A program made the position numbers and the translations under genes. Of a DNA stretch of 64,000 nucleotides, positions 18,455 to 30,178 are shown piece after piece (the first letter of the stretch is position 1; every line of letters begins with the position of its first letter). The DNA comes from Tricholomella constricta (lineage: Eukaryota; Basidiomycota; Agaricomycetes; Agaricales; Lyophyllaceae): contig JAACJP010000018.1 of NCBI GenBank assembly GCA_013368375.1, positions 682,001 through 746,000 of the forward strand, given 5' to 3'. The notes under the pieces were generated by a model that had not been told where the DNA came from, ran no database searches, and saw nothing but the letters and a program-made list of their open reading frames with translations.

Positions 18455-20246
18455 TTATACATACTTCAAGAACTGAACGAAGGGCGGCTGTCCGGTTCTT
18501 CCGCGAACTACATCCATCTTGTACCACACGGAATGTCGATCGAGTCTAGAAAGCGAGAGAGTCTCATTGTGGTAAAGAAAACTGATGGACTCGAGGCTAC
18601 GAAGTGCCTTAGCGAACAATAACCCGTCTTCCTGTAATAGGGAACGTTTGGCAGCCCGTATTGACGCGTAGGAGGGTGGATAAGACTGCTTTCTGACAGG
18701 CGGATTATGGACACCAATTTCCATGGTGATGCGAAGATCGCGAAGGTCATGTAGCTGGATAAGAGCTTCGACAAGGGATTCCTTTCGAACAATAGAGTAT
18801 TAACAGAGAAATAGTCACACCAGGAAGCGTAACTTACGGTGGTATACGGTGACATTCTATAATTCTTCTCGAACCTGGCTTGTTCGAGTTCAAGGATGCG
18901 GAGTTGCGGACACGCCGATGCTATTGCAGCAAGAACGGTGGGCGATGGCGCGTTCTCCAGAGTCAACGCCAGCTCCACAAGGTATGCCAACTTGGCTGCA
19001 GCATCAATCCAGCGAAAAGTGTCAATTTCGTTAAGCGAAGAGTAGTGCCAACGATACGGATCCGATTTTCGAGTTGGATACCAGGGGTCTCGACGTGCCA
19101 CAACTCGCAAGGCTTGCAAGCTGAGAGGAAGCTGCTCGACAATTCTATCCTCACTTTGAACGTTCGATATTGAGAGTGATGTTAGGCCTGGAAGGACGGA
19201 TGATAAACGCGGGAGGTTCCCTTCGCCATCATGACAAAATATGGTAGCATCGCGGTGCTCAACGCCTGCACAAAAATCGTATCCAAGAGTGCGCAGCAAT
19301 GGCATTTGCGACACGACGATCGGAAGCGGTATAATCTTTCCATGGGGTACGTGGTTGACCAATCGAAGGGTGCGCAGCTGCGGCCACTTGATCGTCGCCA
19401 GCGTCTCGAACTCGATGAGATCTCCTGCGACCGTTAAGTGGCTGAGGGTTGGCCCTAGAGTTTGAAGAATATTGGCAATGTTCTTGTGCTCCTCTACAAT
19501 GTTGATATCCGACGGTCTCTCATCATATATGGTTACAATGAGGGAGGACAGGTGACGTAACCGCGAAAAGGCATGCACCAAGCTTGGTCCGTCAAGGCGA
19601 GATCCCGAGAGCTCCAGAGTCTTCAGCTGAGATATGGTCGATGTGGAAAAGAGCAGCGCTTCTGGAGGTGAGGTGACGAGCATGAGGTGAAGGTAATTGA
19701 CATTGACTAAATGTGGCAGCACGAGCTGAAGAGCCACTAAGTCAATGTTTTTCCAATACCAGTAATCTTGAACATGCAGTTTCCTTGCCAAATTTTGAAA
19801 GTCAATTATTGTAAAAGCGAAGTGAAGGGCACTTACTGGATATATGGCCATACTGTTGGAGGCCACAGCTCGTCAGGAGGCGAAAAAGAAAACAGTCCTC
19901 TCTCATCGGCTCTTGGAAGGCCAAAAATATGTCGGTTAGAATACCTGGTGACCCCAGATCTCCAATTATATGTTTCTTTGAATAGGATTGGAAGGGCAAT
20001 GGCTCTTAGATATGAACAAGTCGATGACAAGGCAAGTAGCTCATCGTTCCTTGGTGTTTTCTGTTCGTCCCCACGCCAAGAGGAAAGTCGTAGGAGGCCG
20101 TATATGTAGAGCACGATGTCAAAAGGTAGAGAAGTGAACATCACGTTCATGGATGAGAAGCTGTTGTTATGTCTGAGTCGGCCAAACGAAGGGGTACGAG
20201 TCAAACTCCACCGCGATTCCCAAAACGGACGCATGTTCAACGCCAC
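18455..20246 (-). CDS. F-box/LRR-like protein, copy 2 (3 exons, 560 aa)
   Basis: Duplicate of the gene at 10342-12133: exons 20246-19837, 19783-18838 and 18781-18455. The predicted protein appears identical to copy 1 (F-box-like segment about residues 36-85, then leucine-rich repeats). Both copies keep open frames and splice sites, as expected from a very recent duplication; this alone does not show that both are used. The sequence upstream of the start, about 380 bp, is also inside the repeat, so the two copies share a proximal promoter but differ beyond 12512/20625. Confidence 0.75.
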
Positions 20247-20625
20247 ACAATCATCAGTACACAGTCAATAACAAATCGATATCACAAGGACAAGGATTAC
20301 CGGACTATGCAATTCCAGTCAATTGCTGGCTGCATAGTAGGTAGCCTAGCATTTTCGGACTAGTCAGTTGTAACTTTTTTGATTCAGAGTTTTTAGGATG
20401 CTGAATGACCCGAAACTAGGCGGCGGCCTTTAGGAACGCCACCCTTTTCTTGTCAGTACGATGCAAAGTCCATTAGAGAGGCATCAGGGGGTGATTACAG
20501 GGAGTATAGTGATCGCGATAGGAGGGTGATCAACACAGACGGTTCTCATTTCTACTGGAAGCAGACGACCTAAGCAAGGGCTTCGTCTCGTGTCATCCAA
20601 GTCACTGTACTTGTACTTACCAATC

Positions 20626-21063
20626 AGCAGTTATTTGCCCTTGGTCGTATTTTCGAAAGGACTGCAATGAAAGGTTGAACAGGACGTAAATACATGCCAA
20701 CGTACATACGTAGAACTTGCTTCAACATGTCAATCAAGGGCATGTCACGAAGCCAGGTAAATTGTGGGCGAGCCAGGTGAATCTGGCTGTGACTAAACGC
20801 CCATGGAAAAGCGCAACCAGACCGAGTCCTATTTTCTTTTGTGTTTAAATCAGCCGGGCTTTCGATGAAACACGTCCAAAATCGAAGATAGAAGGTATCA
20901 AGAAAGCATCGAATAACATCAGGGACGAGAAGAGTACAATGCAAGGCGTATAAAATTTGCATCGTCTGCCGCGAGAGCTGTTAGACACTTTCGGAAATAA
21001 GACCGGAAGAGTTGTAGCTCGTTTCTGTTTGAAAGTTGTGGCATAACTCAACGACGTTGGCGC
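20626..21063. other. Gene-poor interval right of the duplication
   Basis: A 112-codon minus-strand frame (20962-20624) crosses the duplication breakpoint and matches nothing I recognise. No other feature seen. Confidence 0.4.
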
Positions 21064-22711
21064 TTAGGGTCCCGCCACACAATACGCCTTGCCCGTCACG
21101 AGGACATTGCACACCCCCGCACCGTTCCAGGCCTCAAACTACAACATGACAGGTCAGCCAATTTCTTGTGGAGAACAGCAGACGCACCTGAGTCACGGTA
21201 ATCCCAAAGTTCGCCGCGATCTGATAGCACAGCAAATCTGTCTCCGTGAAAAAGTTCGTGCAGCCCGCAACGACGCCGGACGCAACGTTCGTCGGGGTGG
21301 GCACTGGTGCAGGCGTGGTAGGCGTGGTAGGAGATGGCCCGACGACGCAGTACGCGAGTCCAGGTTCGAGGACATTGCAAACGTTCGAGCCACCATTCCA
21401 GTCTTGGAACTACCGAGCGGAGGGTCAGCGAATAGGGAAAACGGCGAAAGAGAAATACACGAACTTGGCTAACGGTAATGCCGTACTGCTCTGCAATTTG
21501 ATAACAGAGGAGGTTGGTCTCGGTGAAGAAGGACCTGCAGCCTGCGATGACACTAGGCGCAGCGTTAGCGGGCTGGGCGGCGACGCAGTATGCGAGCCCT
21601 GTTTGAAGGGTGTTGCAAACGCTCGACCCGCCGTTCCAGGCTTCGAACTTCATAGAGATACTACAGTCAGTATAGCAAAAATCTCGAAGCCCACAGGAAC
21701 GTACATTGTCAACGGTGATACCAAATTTCTGGGCAATCTCGTAGCAGAGCAGGTTGGTTTCGGTGAAGAAGGCGGTACATCCTGTTACAACGCTGGGCGC
21801 GACGTTGGTAGGGGTGGGGACGGGAGACGGGTTAGTGGGCGTCGGGCGCGCAATGCAGTACGCGAGGCCGGCCTGGAGGGTGTTACAGACGTTGGAGCCG
21901 CCATTCCATGCCTCAAACTGGATTCAAGTTGTGAGTATCGTGCTAAAGTCAATGCATCAGGGCACTTACGTCCTCGAGGGTGATCCCAAACTGAGAGACG
22001 ATCTGCCAGCACAGCAGGTCCGTCTCCGTGAAGAAGCCAGTGCATCCGGCTACGATGCCGGGAGCGACGTTGGTGGGCGTGGCAGTCGAAGTTGGGACCG
22101 TCGTGGTTGGAGTGGGATTGGTAGTCGTGGTGGTCGTAGGGAAAACGGGGGGAGGGACAGCAATCGAAGGGTCCTTGAGGGCGCCGGTGCCCCATGGAAT
22201 GTTCGCGCCGTCAGGCTGAGTGTTATTTGTTGGTGGTGTGGTTTGGCCGGACGAGGAAGCGATGGTGAATCGTGTCGTCCATTGGTAGTTCGGTGTATGA
22301 GGAGACCTGAATTGGTAAAAGTAGATAGCAGAGTTGGGTGTGACCTGCAGACAGCTCAGTCGAAGACACTTGATAGACTCAAAAAAAAATCAGACCTCTG
22401 GACAAATCCAGCTGAACGATCCGTCGACAGTACCATCCTGAGCAGTAGCGACCGCTGACGAGAGTTATATTTAGATATTGTAGTATTAGAAACATTGAAG
22501 GCAACGCACTGGTAATGTGTACCATGTTGAAATTATCACCGGTCATGAGCTGGATGGTCATGTCCTTCCATGCTGTTGTAGAGCTTGTGTCTCCTCCCCA
22601 TCCGATACGACACGTCGAGCCAGACCTCTCGATATCAGCCGCAGGAAAGTTGGGGAACACGTCTGCGCGAGCAACTAGCCCGCATGCAAGTAAAATGAGG
22701 GACAACAACAT
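21064..22711 (-). CDS. Secreted protein with Kre9/KNH-like N-terminal domain and four LysM domains
   Basis: Seven exons on the minus strand: 22711-22510, 22454-22396, 22344-21970, 21917-21705, 21647-21465, 21409-21188, 21138-21064; 442 aa. A signal peptide (MLLSLILLACGLVARA) leads to a Ser/Thr-rich Kre9/KNH-type domain (DVFPNFPAADIERSG..., about 20-115), a Pro/Thr linker, then four LysM units at about 178-235, 260-305, 320-367 and 395-441. Each unit has the pattern GC..FFTET.LLC.QI...FGIT / F..WNG...VCN.L..G.AYC. Every LysM is split by one intron at the same place (after FGIT plus a few residues), all phase 0. LysM binds chitin or related N-acetylglucosamine polymers; no catalytic domain is present. 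The N-terminal domain type is less certain than the LysM call. Divergent to the amidase gene. Confidence 0.88.
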
Positions 22712-22927
22712 CGTGAATGGTTGAGAAAGAAACACGTAGAGACTGGAGAGAAGTGGGGAAGTAAAATTCAAGTAAAACGGCCATTTTGTACAATGTCCGT
22801 TCAAACATGTTTCAATGTGCTGATCAACAATTCAGAGATCACATTGATCTCTCACGCTTGGAGCTTGTACCTGACCACTTGAACTTTGCTACGGTCCCGG
22901 ATAATCAGAGGAACTTTCGTCGATATC
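22712..22927. promoter_or_regulatory. 216-bp bidirectional promoter between LysM gene and amidase
   Basis: The two predicted start codons face away from each other across 216 bp, so both genes must be driven from here unless a 5' exon is missed. No specific element is assigned. Confidence 0.5.
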
Positions 22928-25230
22928 ATGGTCTTCAAAGAGAATTGGAAAGACATATGCTCAGCCAAGAAAAACGCTCAGGTTGCAGCGATTCCTTCAG
23001 AATGGATCCTTGACTTGCCTCCAGAATCACAGAACTTGGACCGAGTCCTGGATATCCCTGCTCAGTCTGCTGTGCTTAGTGACCGCGAACTGGAAATGAC
23101 CAATACGACTGACGTTGGCCTCCTGCTTCAAAAGCTGCGCTCCGCAGAGTGGTCCTCCGTTGATGTCACGAAGGCTTTCTACAAGCGCGCTATCATTGCG
23201 CAACAACTCGTACGCCATTCAATGCCCCTGTCCAGCACTTTTTTTATGAACCTCGATGATAAGACGAACTGCTTGACTGAAATATTCGTCGAGCGTGCGT
23301 TGGAGCGGGCACAGCAACTGGACGATATCTTACGGACAACCGGACAGCCTGTTGGGCCCTTGCATGGCTTGCCAATCTCTTTGAAAGGTATTGGAAGAAT
23401 TTTCGTTCCTCTAGAACCTCGCGTTAACTCAAGCTTTAGATCAATTTACGATGCAAGGCCTGGAAACGGTCATGGGTGAGTGGCAAGCACTGGCACGCAT
23501 CGGCTAGCCAAGGCGTCATCTCCGGCGGCAGGATACGTCTCTTGGGTTGGCAAGTACGCCGATAGCAACTGCGTTATCGTCGAAATACTGTACGAATGTG
23601 GCGCTGTCCCCTTTGTCCGCACCAACGTCCCACAAACACTCATGGTATGATTTTACCCGAAAACACATAAGAAGTATGATCCTTGAATATTCCTCAGTGG
23701 GGCGAGACATACAATCATGTCTTCGGTCGGACTACGAATCCTTATAACCGAAAGCTGACTCCCGGTGGCTCTTCGGGTGGAGAAGGCGCTCTCCTTGCCA
23801 TGAAAGGCAGTCCACTTGGTGTCGGCACTGACATCGGAGGGTGAGCAGAGCTCTGTTCTTCATGCTTACTTCCGATGCACATTTTATATAATGACATATT
23901 CTGGATTTAGATCATTGCGCATCCCAAGCGCATTTTGCGGGCTCTATACTCTGCGGCCTTCCTACGAGCGCCTACCCTATGGCGGCGCTGTCAATGCACT
24001 CGAAGGCCAAGAATCCATTTCCTCCGTGCTCGGCCCAATGGCAAATTCCATGTCCGGAGTTAAGATCTTCATCAAGGCCATCATCGACGCAAAGCCATGG
24101 ACTCGCGATCCACTTGTCCTCAGGAAACCGTGGTCGGAGGGGGAGTATGCCTTGGAAGAGCATGGCGGGGGGCGTGGTATGTGTTTTGCGATAATGTGGG
24201 ATAATGGAGTGGTGCGACCGCATCCGCCGCTGTGGAGGGCAATGGAGATGACGAAGAAGGCACTAGAGGCTGCTGGGCATAAAGGTCGGGTGATGTTTTA
24301 TGGTCGTAAAGGACGTTCTGCTGACACCTTTTTTACAGTTATTGATTGGGAACCGCACCGGCACCTTGAGATTTATAAGAACGCGGTCTGTCCTTTCTTG
24401 ATGGCAGTTGCTGAATTCTTACTCGGGCGCATAGGAAACTATCTTCGTGGCAGATGGCGGCTACGATTACCGTGCACAATGCGCGTTCTCGGGAGAACCC
24501 CTGATCGAAACGATGGTCCCTCCAACCGATGCCCACCCGAGCCATCTCAGCGAGCCATTCGTAAAGACGCTCGTTGGGAAAGAGGCCCACCTCAGCGCTT
24601 ACGATGTGAGAGCCTGTCTTTTGCTTTTTCATTCATATTCTTCGTGGACTCGAAAAGTGCTGATACCCAAGATCATAACCTTAATAGCTCTGGCAGCTCC
24701 ACAAAGAGAAACGGGAGTTGCGGCAATCACATCATGACCATTGGCAGCGCACTGTATCACGCACGGGGACCGGGCGCCCCGTCGACGCGATTATATCGCC
24801 TGCGGTCGCGTACACTGCTGTGCCGCATGGGCTCAACACGTAAGTCGTCTCTTTCATCCAATCCTCAATCGTACTTCGGTCTGTTGAAAAGTAACCATGG
24901 TTTAGCGATTCGTTCTACACCACTCTATGCAACGCGCTCGATTACGCTTGTTCCGTATTTCCTGTGACCTTTGTCGATTCTGCGCTCGACAGGCCCCAGC
25001 CACCGCATAAATTCCATAATCATGAAGACGAAGCGATTTTCAAACTCTGTACGTTGTTCACATCTCGTCTGTTCAGGTTGCGCTTGATCGCTGTAACTGT
25101 TTCAGATTCTACGGACCTGTTTGCGGGATGTCCGGTGGGTCTGCAGCTCATCGGCCGGTCGCAGGAAGAAGAGGCGGTCATTGCCATGACCGAAATTGTG
25201 GACAACGCCTTGAAAGGCACTTTAGGCTGA
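22928..25230 (+). CDS. Amidase signature-family enzyme (acetamidase-like), 587 aa
   Basis: Ten exons: 22928-23387, 23440-23475, 23532-23644, 23698-23840, 23911-24284, 24339-24385, 24435-24605, 24688-24839, 24906-25048, 25106-25230; 588 codons including stop. The Ser-cisSer-Lys triad is present: Lys153 in LPISLKDQ, Ser228 in PGGSSGG and Ser252 in GTDIGGS, with the same spacing (75 and 24) as FAAH-type amidases. C-terminal blocks DLFAGCPVGLQLIG and a final helix are intact. Hydrolyses an amide to acid and ammonia; fungal relatives include acetamidases and fatty-acid-amide hydrolases, but the substrate cannot be told from sequence. No signal peptide, so probably cytosolic. All nine introns are GT-AG, 49-82 nt. 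Confidence 0.92.
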
Positions 25231-28200
25231 CTGCATCGCTTGGAGGACGTTATAAAGTAAGGGGGTAGCATAGATATATCGAGTCAATTTTGTGCTTCCC
25301 AGTGACAAATACTTGAGCTGATACTGAGTCCTACCGCACACCAAGATCTGCGGTCGGACGAATGGATCGGTAAAAAAGACGCAGTCACACTACTCAACGC
25401 AGGATTATCTTGTTTATAAGTTTTGACACGCCACGAATCGATGAAGTGAAGAGCATATGGAGGCTCAAGCTAATACTAAGAGACTTTCATTGAAGTTCAT
25501 TGTGTAGGCGATTTCGGCGTTCGCCGAGAGGACGGCGAGGACCTGCCAGCCACGTCCCCAGGCTCGAGTCTGACTCCGTTGTCACTGCAGGTTGTCACTC
25601 ACTCAGCTTGGACCACTGGCAGCTCCGAACGCTGGACGACGGACTTTAAGCTCTAAACATTCTTAGTCGCCTCGGAAGCTCGTCCGTATAACCCTCGAAC
25701 GAACACCACGACCGCTGGGGACTTTTTCGAGCTCTCTGAATCAGACGCAGCTTAGGTGGACCCTCTTCTTTTTTCTTCATACAGACCGGAAGGCTATCTG
25801 GCCCATGCCTAGTTGGTCTACGGTTCTCCACCTCAGTCTGGTCTTTTACCGAGCGGCTGCCATGTGGCATGTTGACTGTCTGATCTGATGTATGCCACTG
25901 CTGTCACCTCCGCTGAACGACAATTCACTCGCCATCATTGGTTTTGGTTTTTTTTTTTTTTCCAACTAAACCCTACTCGTTTCGTGGCCTTTATCTCGTG
26001 ACGTTCTCGTGCCAGGAAAATATTCGGAGCAAGTGCAACTCGTTGCGTGCGGGTATGTTCGGCGTATCACGGCTGCTTTAGCGGGAACGACTGTTCTATG
26101 AATCCGTCGATCCTCGTTTACCTCGACAGATCTTGGCTCTCACCGACGACCTTCTAGGCTAACTTCAAAGGTCTGATCATGGCGCCTTTCCGTCATTCAT
26201 CGACATATAAACACATGGGCTGCGCAACATGTCTTTCACCTGAAAGTAAATTCACGGCTAGTATTGCTGCTCTTTGTATACTGTCTTGAAACACGCTCTG
26301 CCGTCTGCGATGTCGATTCAGCCACTTGCCGTACCACCCTTTATCACACACGACCCAATTTTACGCGGAGCTCGATTTTCGACTCTGCCGAACTCCTCTC
26401 ACTCCGCTCCCCATGAAGGCATGGACGAATTCTGTCAGGGAACCATCAGCTGTGCTTGGCACCCCAAATCAATGACGTATCCCCAATACGACTTCCTTCT
26501 TGTCATTGTCAATGCTTCCTTCCTTCCATTCCCGCGCCACCGAACCCGCACCGCGCCTGGCCGTCTCTCCGCACACCCCCACTTCGTGGCGCCTTTAACA
26601 CCTGGGGTATGCTTCTCTCGGCGTATTTTCGCTCCGCGTGGGGTGGGTGGGCTGGAGGGCCGACCGATAGCGTTTGCTTTACTTGTACTTTGGAAGCTCG
26701 CTGTATACGTTCATTGTCCATGTGTTAATGCTGCGCCGACTGTCGAACGCTGGTGCGCTCGACATTGACAAGCTGTCAGGCTGCTAGAATTCTCAGCTAT
26801 ATATATAGAGCCTGCGCCAGTGGTGTGTGTGGTTATACTGTATTACGTCGGTTTGGGAAAAGGACATGGGCTCCTCCAGTCTCCACACACGCAATTTCGA
26901 ATTTCGATGTGAACCGACACGACCGTTTTGGGAAATTGAAATTATGGAGGCCGGATTGATTTTTGCTTAGACCTCGCCTCGTGGCATGGCAACTCAGTGC
27001 AATTGAAATGTCACCACTGGGATCCCGACACACGCAGAATTATTCCTGCTATCGCGATCGTTTGTGAACTGAGGAACATCTCATCAATAACTATACAGAC
27101 GTCGTGCGCTCCGGACTGCATAGGACCCGGAGATAGGAGCGGCGATGCTTGGTACTGGATACAGTAGCCGTATACGACCTCCAGTTATCTTTTGCAGCGG
27201 CTTAGCGCTTATCGATCAGACGCATCAGTGCTTAAAAGGTTCCAAGCTTCAAGCCTTCAGATCGGAACAGTCATCAGTGTCCGAGTCGACGACGAGCGTT
27301 ACAGTTACAGTTGTTGCCCAGCCCAGCTCTCCCCACATCCCAAGCATTTTACCCCACACCCGGATCATAGCCACACCAAGCACCAAGCATCAAGCACCAC
27401 GTACCCAAGCCTCCGACCCCCCGCAGCTCTTTACTGTGCACGCAAGCTATACATATATGTAGGGGACTCGTTCTTAGGTACCTGACCTGTGCAAGGGGCC
27501 GACTAAGCTTCCAAGGTTCCTAGATCATCCCCCTCTCCCCCTCCCCAACTTGAAGTCCCCAGGCCCAAGGTGATCATGAAACACACGGCGCGAATTGGGT
27601 ATCTATACGCACGTACCTTGGGGTCAAGTAACAGTGTCGTATTTCAAATTCGATGTTGACCTGGGCGGTGAGTGTATTGCGATCGTCGTCAGCCGCGTGA
27701 GTCGTATTAATTGCAACTGGGCTGGCGTTTGTTCTTGGAAAGCGAGAGAGAGAGAGAAAGACCTGCTGGTCCCGATTTCGTTTCGATACGGAAAGGAGGG
27801 GTGAAATCGAAAATTTTTCGGAACTCGCACGAGTGAGTGCAAGGCAGCAAGCTCGCAAAGATCGGGGCTACTACGACGACACGCTGCTTACTGCCCTAAT
27901 TACTTGCATACTTATTGGAGGGGATGGATGCCACCTCACCAGCAGACATCACACCCACACATACAACGGAGAGGACCGCGAACGGGGACATGCATGCGTC
28001 CGCCGGTAAGATAAACAAGCGAGCACCACCCCATTGACGTGCCAGCGTGAACTCGACATGCGCACGCGTGCAGCACGGGTCAAAAGGGGATGACAGGGAC
28101 CCAAATCCGGGAGTCGGATAAGCATTGAATTCGCTGCGCCAGGACGGTGGTGCAGGGCTGCTGCTCTGGCCCACACGCTGCCCAAGTGCCCGATGTTGAG

Positions 28201-30178
28201 TCGAGGGAGACACAAGGACAAGGGTCAAGTGTCAAGTATAGCATGCGTAAAACTCGGTACATTCGGTATCGGGGCTCGGGCGGTCCAGGATCTGTGCTGA
28301 GAAGTGTTCCGTTTGTTTCGCCACACACACACACGCACCTTCCGTTTAATTACCGGTTAAGCAATGTGGCAGTTACGTTCTTTGGAACAATAGGCTACAT
28401 AGGGAGGATGGGGTGTGTGCGTGTCCTTGGGCTTGTGACAATGGTAGGGCTTGAAGAAGGGAGGAGCTAAGCGGATAAAGGACAGAACGGACGGAAGAAC
28501 GAACGTTCGCTGAGCTTGTCCGTCCGAGGCCGACTCCGAGTCCGTTTTTTCCCTTGTTTGAGTCCAGGAGCGGGGCGCCCCTGCCCAACGGGATCAAACG
28601 ATGACGTGCGTGCAAGTTACCGCTTGGTTATCGATCTGGGGGCGCCCTCTCAGGGTCCTGGATCCTGCAGTGGCGACCCTTACTTTCTGGAATTGAGGAT
28701 TCGGATGGGCACAACTCTTGGCACGACGCTGAGTGCATATGCATATCCGCGGTGGTGGTGGTGGTGATAGTGGTGTGGATTGGGTAGGGGAAGAGCTGGG
28801 TTGTTGTGTCGGAACTTGGGTGGGCGTGCTGGCTGGCGTGAGGGCGTGAAGAAAACCGAAGGAAAGGCAGATCGGGATGGCGAAGCGTCGCGTAGATAAG
28901 GATCCCGAGGGGAAGGAACTTGGATGTGTTGATGGACTTAATTCAAGAGGCTTGTTGGACATATCTAGTCTGGGAGCATATGCATGATCGAGAGAATGGT
29001 ATGTTCTTAGTGGGCTTAGGGATCTGCGTTCGCCAGTGAAGTTCTGCGGGAAGATCACGTCGCCAACAAGCGAGATTTTGAGGCGACAAGCAAATCACAG
29101 GACAAGGATTGCTTCACGTTGAATAACAGCTGTGTACTGTACAGTGGAAGGCCAAGGATTAGTGCATGGTCGGCGTTTAAACCACAATCCCGCGACGTTC
29201 GGGGCAAGTCCGAACGCGAGGATATCCCGCGCGTGCACGCTCGGGTTGGCGGGTGGGCATCCGGTATCTCTCTGAGCCAAGATCGAGCACGAGGCGGAGG
29301 GGCGTGACATGCGGAAGTACACAAGAGCCTGGACGTTTGGGGAGCTTGTCTCAGCTGCGTCAGTCGTTGGACGGTTGGGCGATCATTGACATATGCCGGT
29401 TGAGTCATGGAGAGCACAGTGGCCAACGGGATATTTTATAAAAATAGTAATCTGCGGTGTGTAAAACGGAGGTTGAATGAGGAGGGAGTCGATAAGGGGT
29501 ATGATATGGGCGGAGACGGTCGCAGTGCGAAGTTGTGGAAGGGTTGACGGAGCGGGATTTTAGCTACTTGAGATCAGAAATGGTTCCCATGGTGCTTGGA
29601 CGTCAAAGTGAAGCCTGAAGCGGACGGTATCGCGACCCGCCGGTGTGCATTGTGATGCAAGTTGAATTTCGCGTCGACGATGATAGCTCCGCGCCAAGAT
29701 GCGTTGGAGATGTGATCACTGAGGGTGATTTCGGAATGCAACGTGAGCATCTATTTCTGCTCTGCGGGTCCATTCAAACTCCGCCCGGCGCAGGTTCGGC
29801 TGGATCGAAATGGACAAGGGGAGAGAGAGGGAAGGGAGGTGGACTAGTAGTGAAGTAGTAGGCGTACATAGGCACAATAGCCGGCAATTGGATCCTTGAA
29901 TCTCCGGCTTTGTGGCCCAGGAAAATTGCAGGCTGAATCGGTTCGTCGGAGCGGCTCATTTCTCTGTTTGATGGTGTTGTGATGTTTGATCGTTTGAATT
30001 TGGGGTGGAATAAAAGGGCCTGTGGTATCCTCGGACAACATTCCTTCCTCTCTCCTCCACCATCATCGTGCTCGACTTGCCCCTTCGCTGTTAGTCCACC
30101 GCGTCGTACCCGTCCTTTAGGGCTTCCGTCCGCTTCTCTTCTTTCTCATACCCCCGGCTAATCCAACAAACACAAACT
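25231..30178. other. 4.9-kb stretch without a recognisable gene, ending in the PMA1 promoter
   Basis: Both strands carry only short frames with no family motif (longest 26274-26768 plus and 28594-29058 minus). Small low-complexity tracts: poly-T 25948-25961, GA about 27745-27757, CA about 28323-28334, GGT about 28749-28765. Just before PMA1 there is a TATA-like ataaaag near 30010 and a CT-rich stretch 30042-30150, typical of highly expressed fungal genes. The rest may hold long regulatory DNA, a non-coding transcript or an undetected many-exon gene. Confidence 0.5.

Larger units (their letters stand above)
13161..20625. repeat. Segmental duplication, arm 2 (7,465 bp)
   Basis: Second arm of the direct repeat, same orientation as 5048-12512. 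Together with the 648 bp upstream (12513-13160) it forms an 8,113-bp unit equal to the offset between the arms, as expected if a tandem unit was duplicated and copy 1 then lost its first 648 bp. After 20625 the sequence differs from that after 12512. Confidence 0.93.

Noticed and set aside
26274..26768. 164-codon plus-strand ORF in the gap before PMA1
   Set aside because: No signal peptide, domain or compositional support; overlaps equally long frames on the other strand.
28594..29058. 154-codon minus-strand ORF rich in Ser/Pro/Thr
   Set aside because: Low-complexity translation of CA/GGT-rich DNA, with no motif and no splice support.
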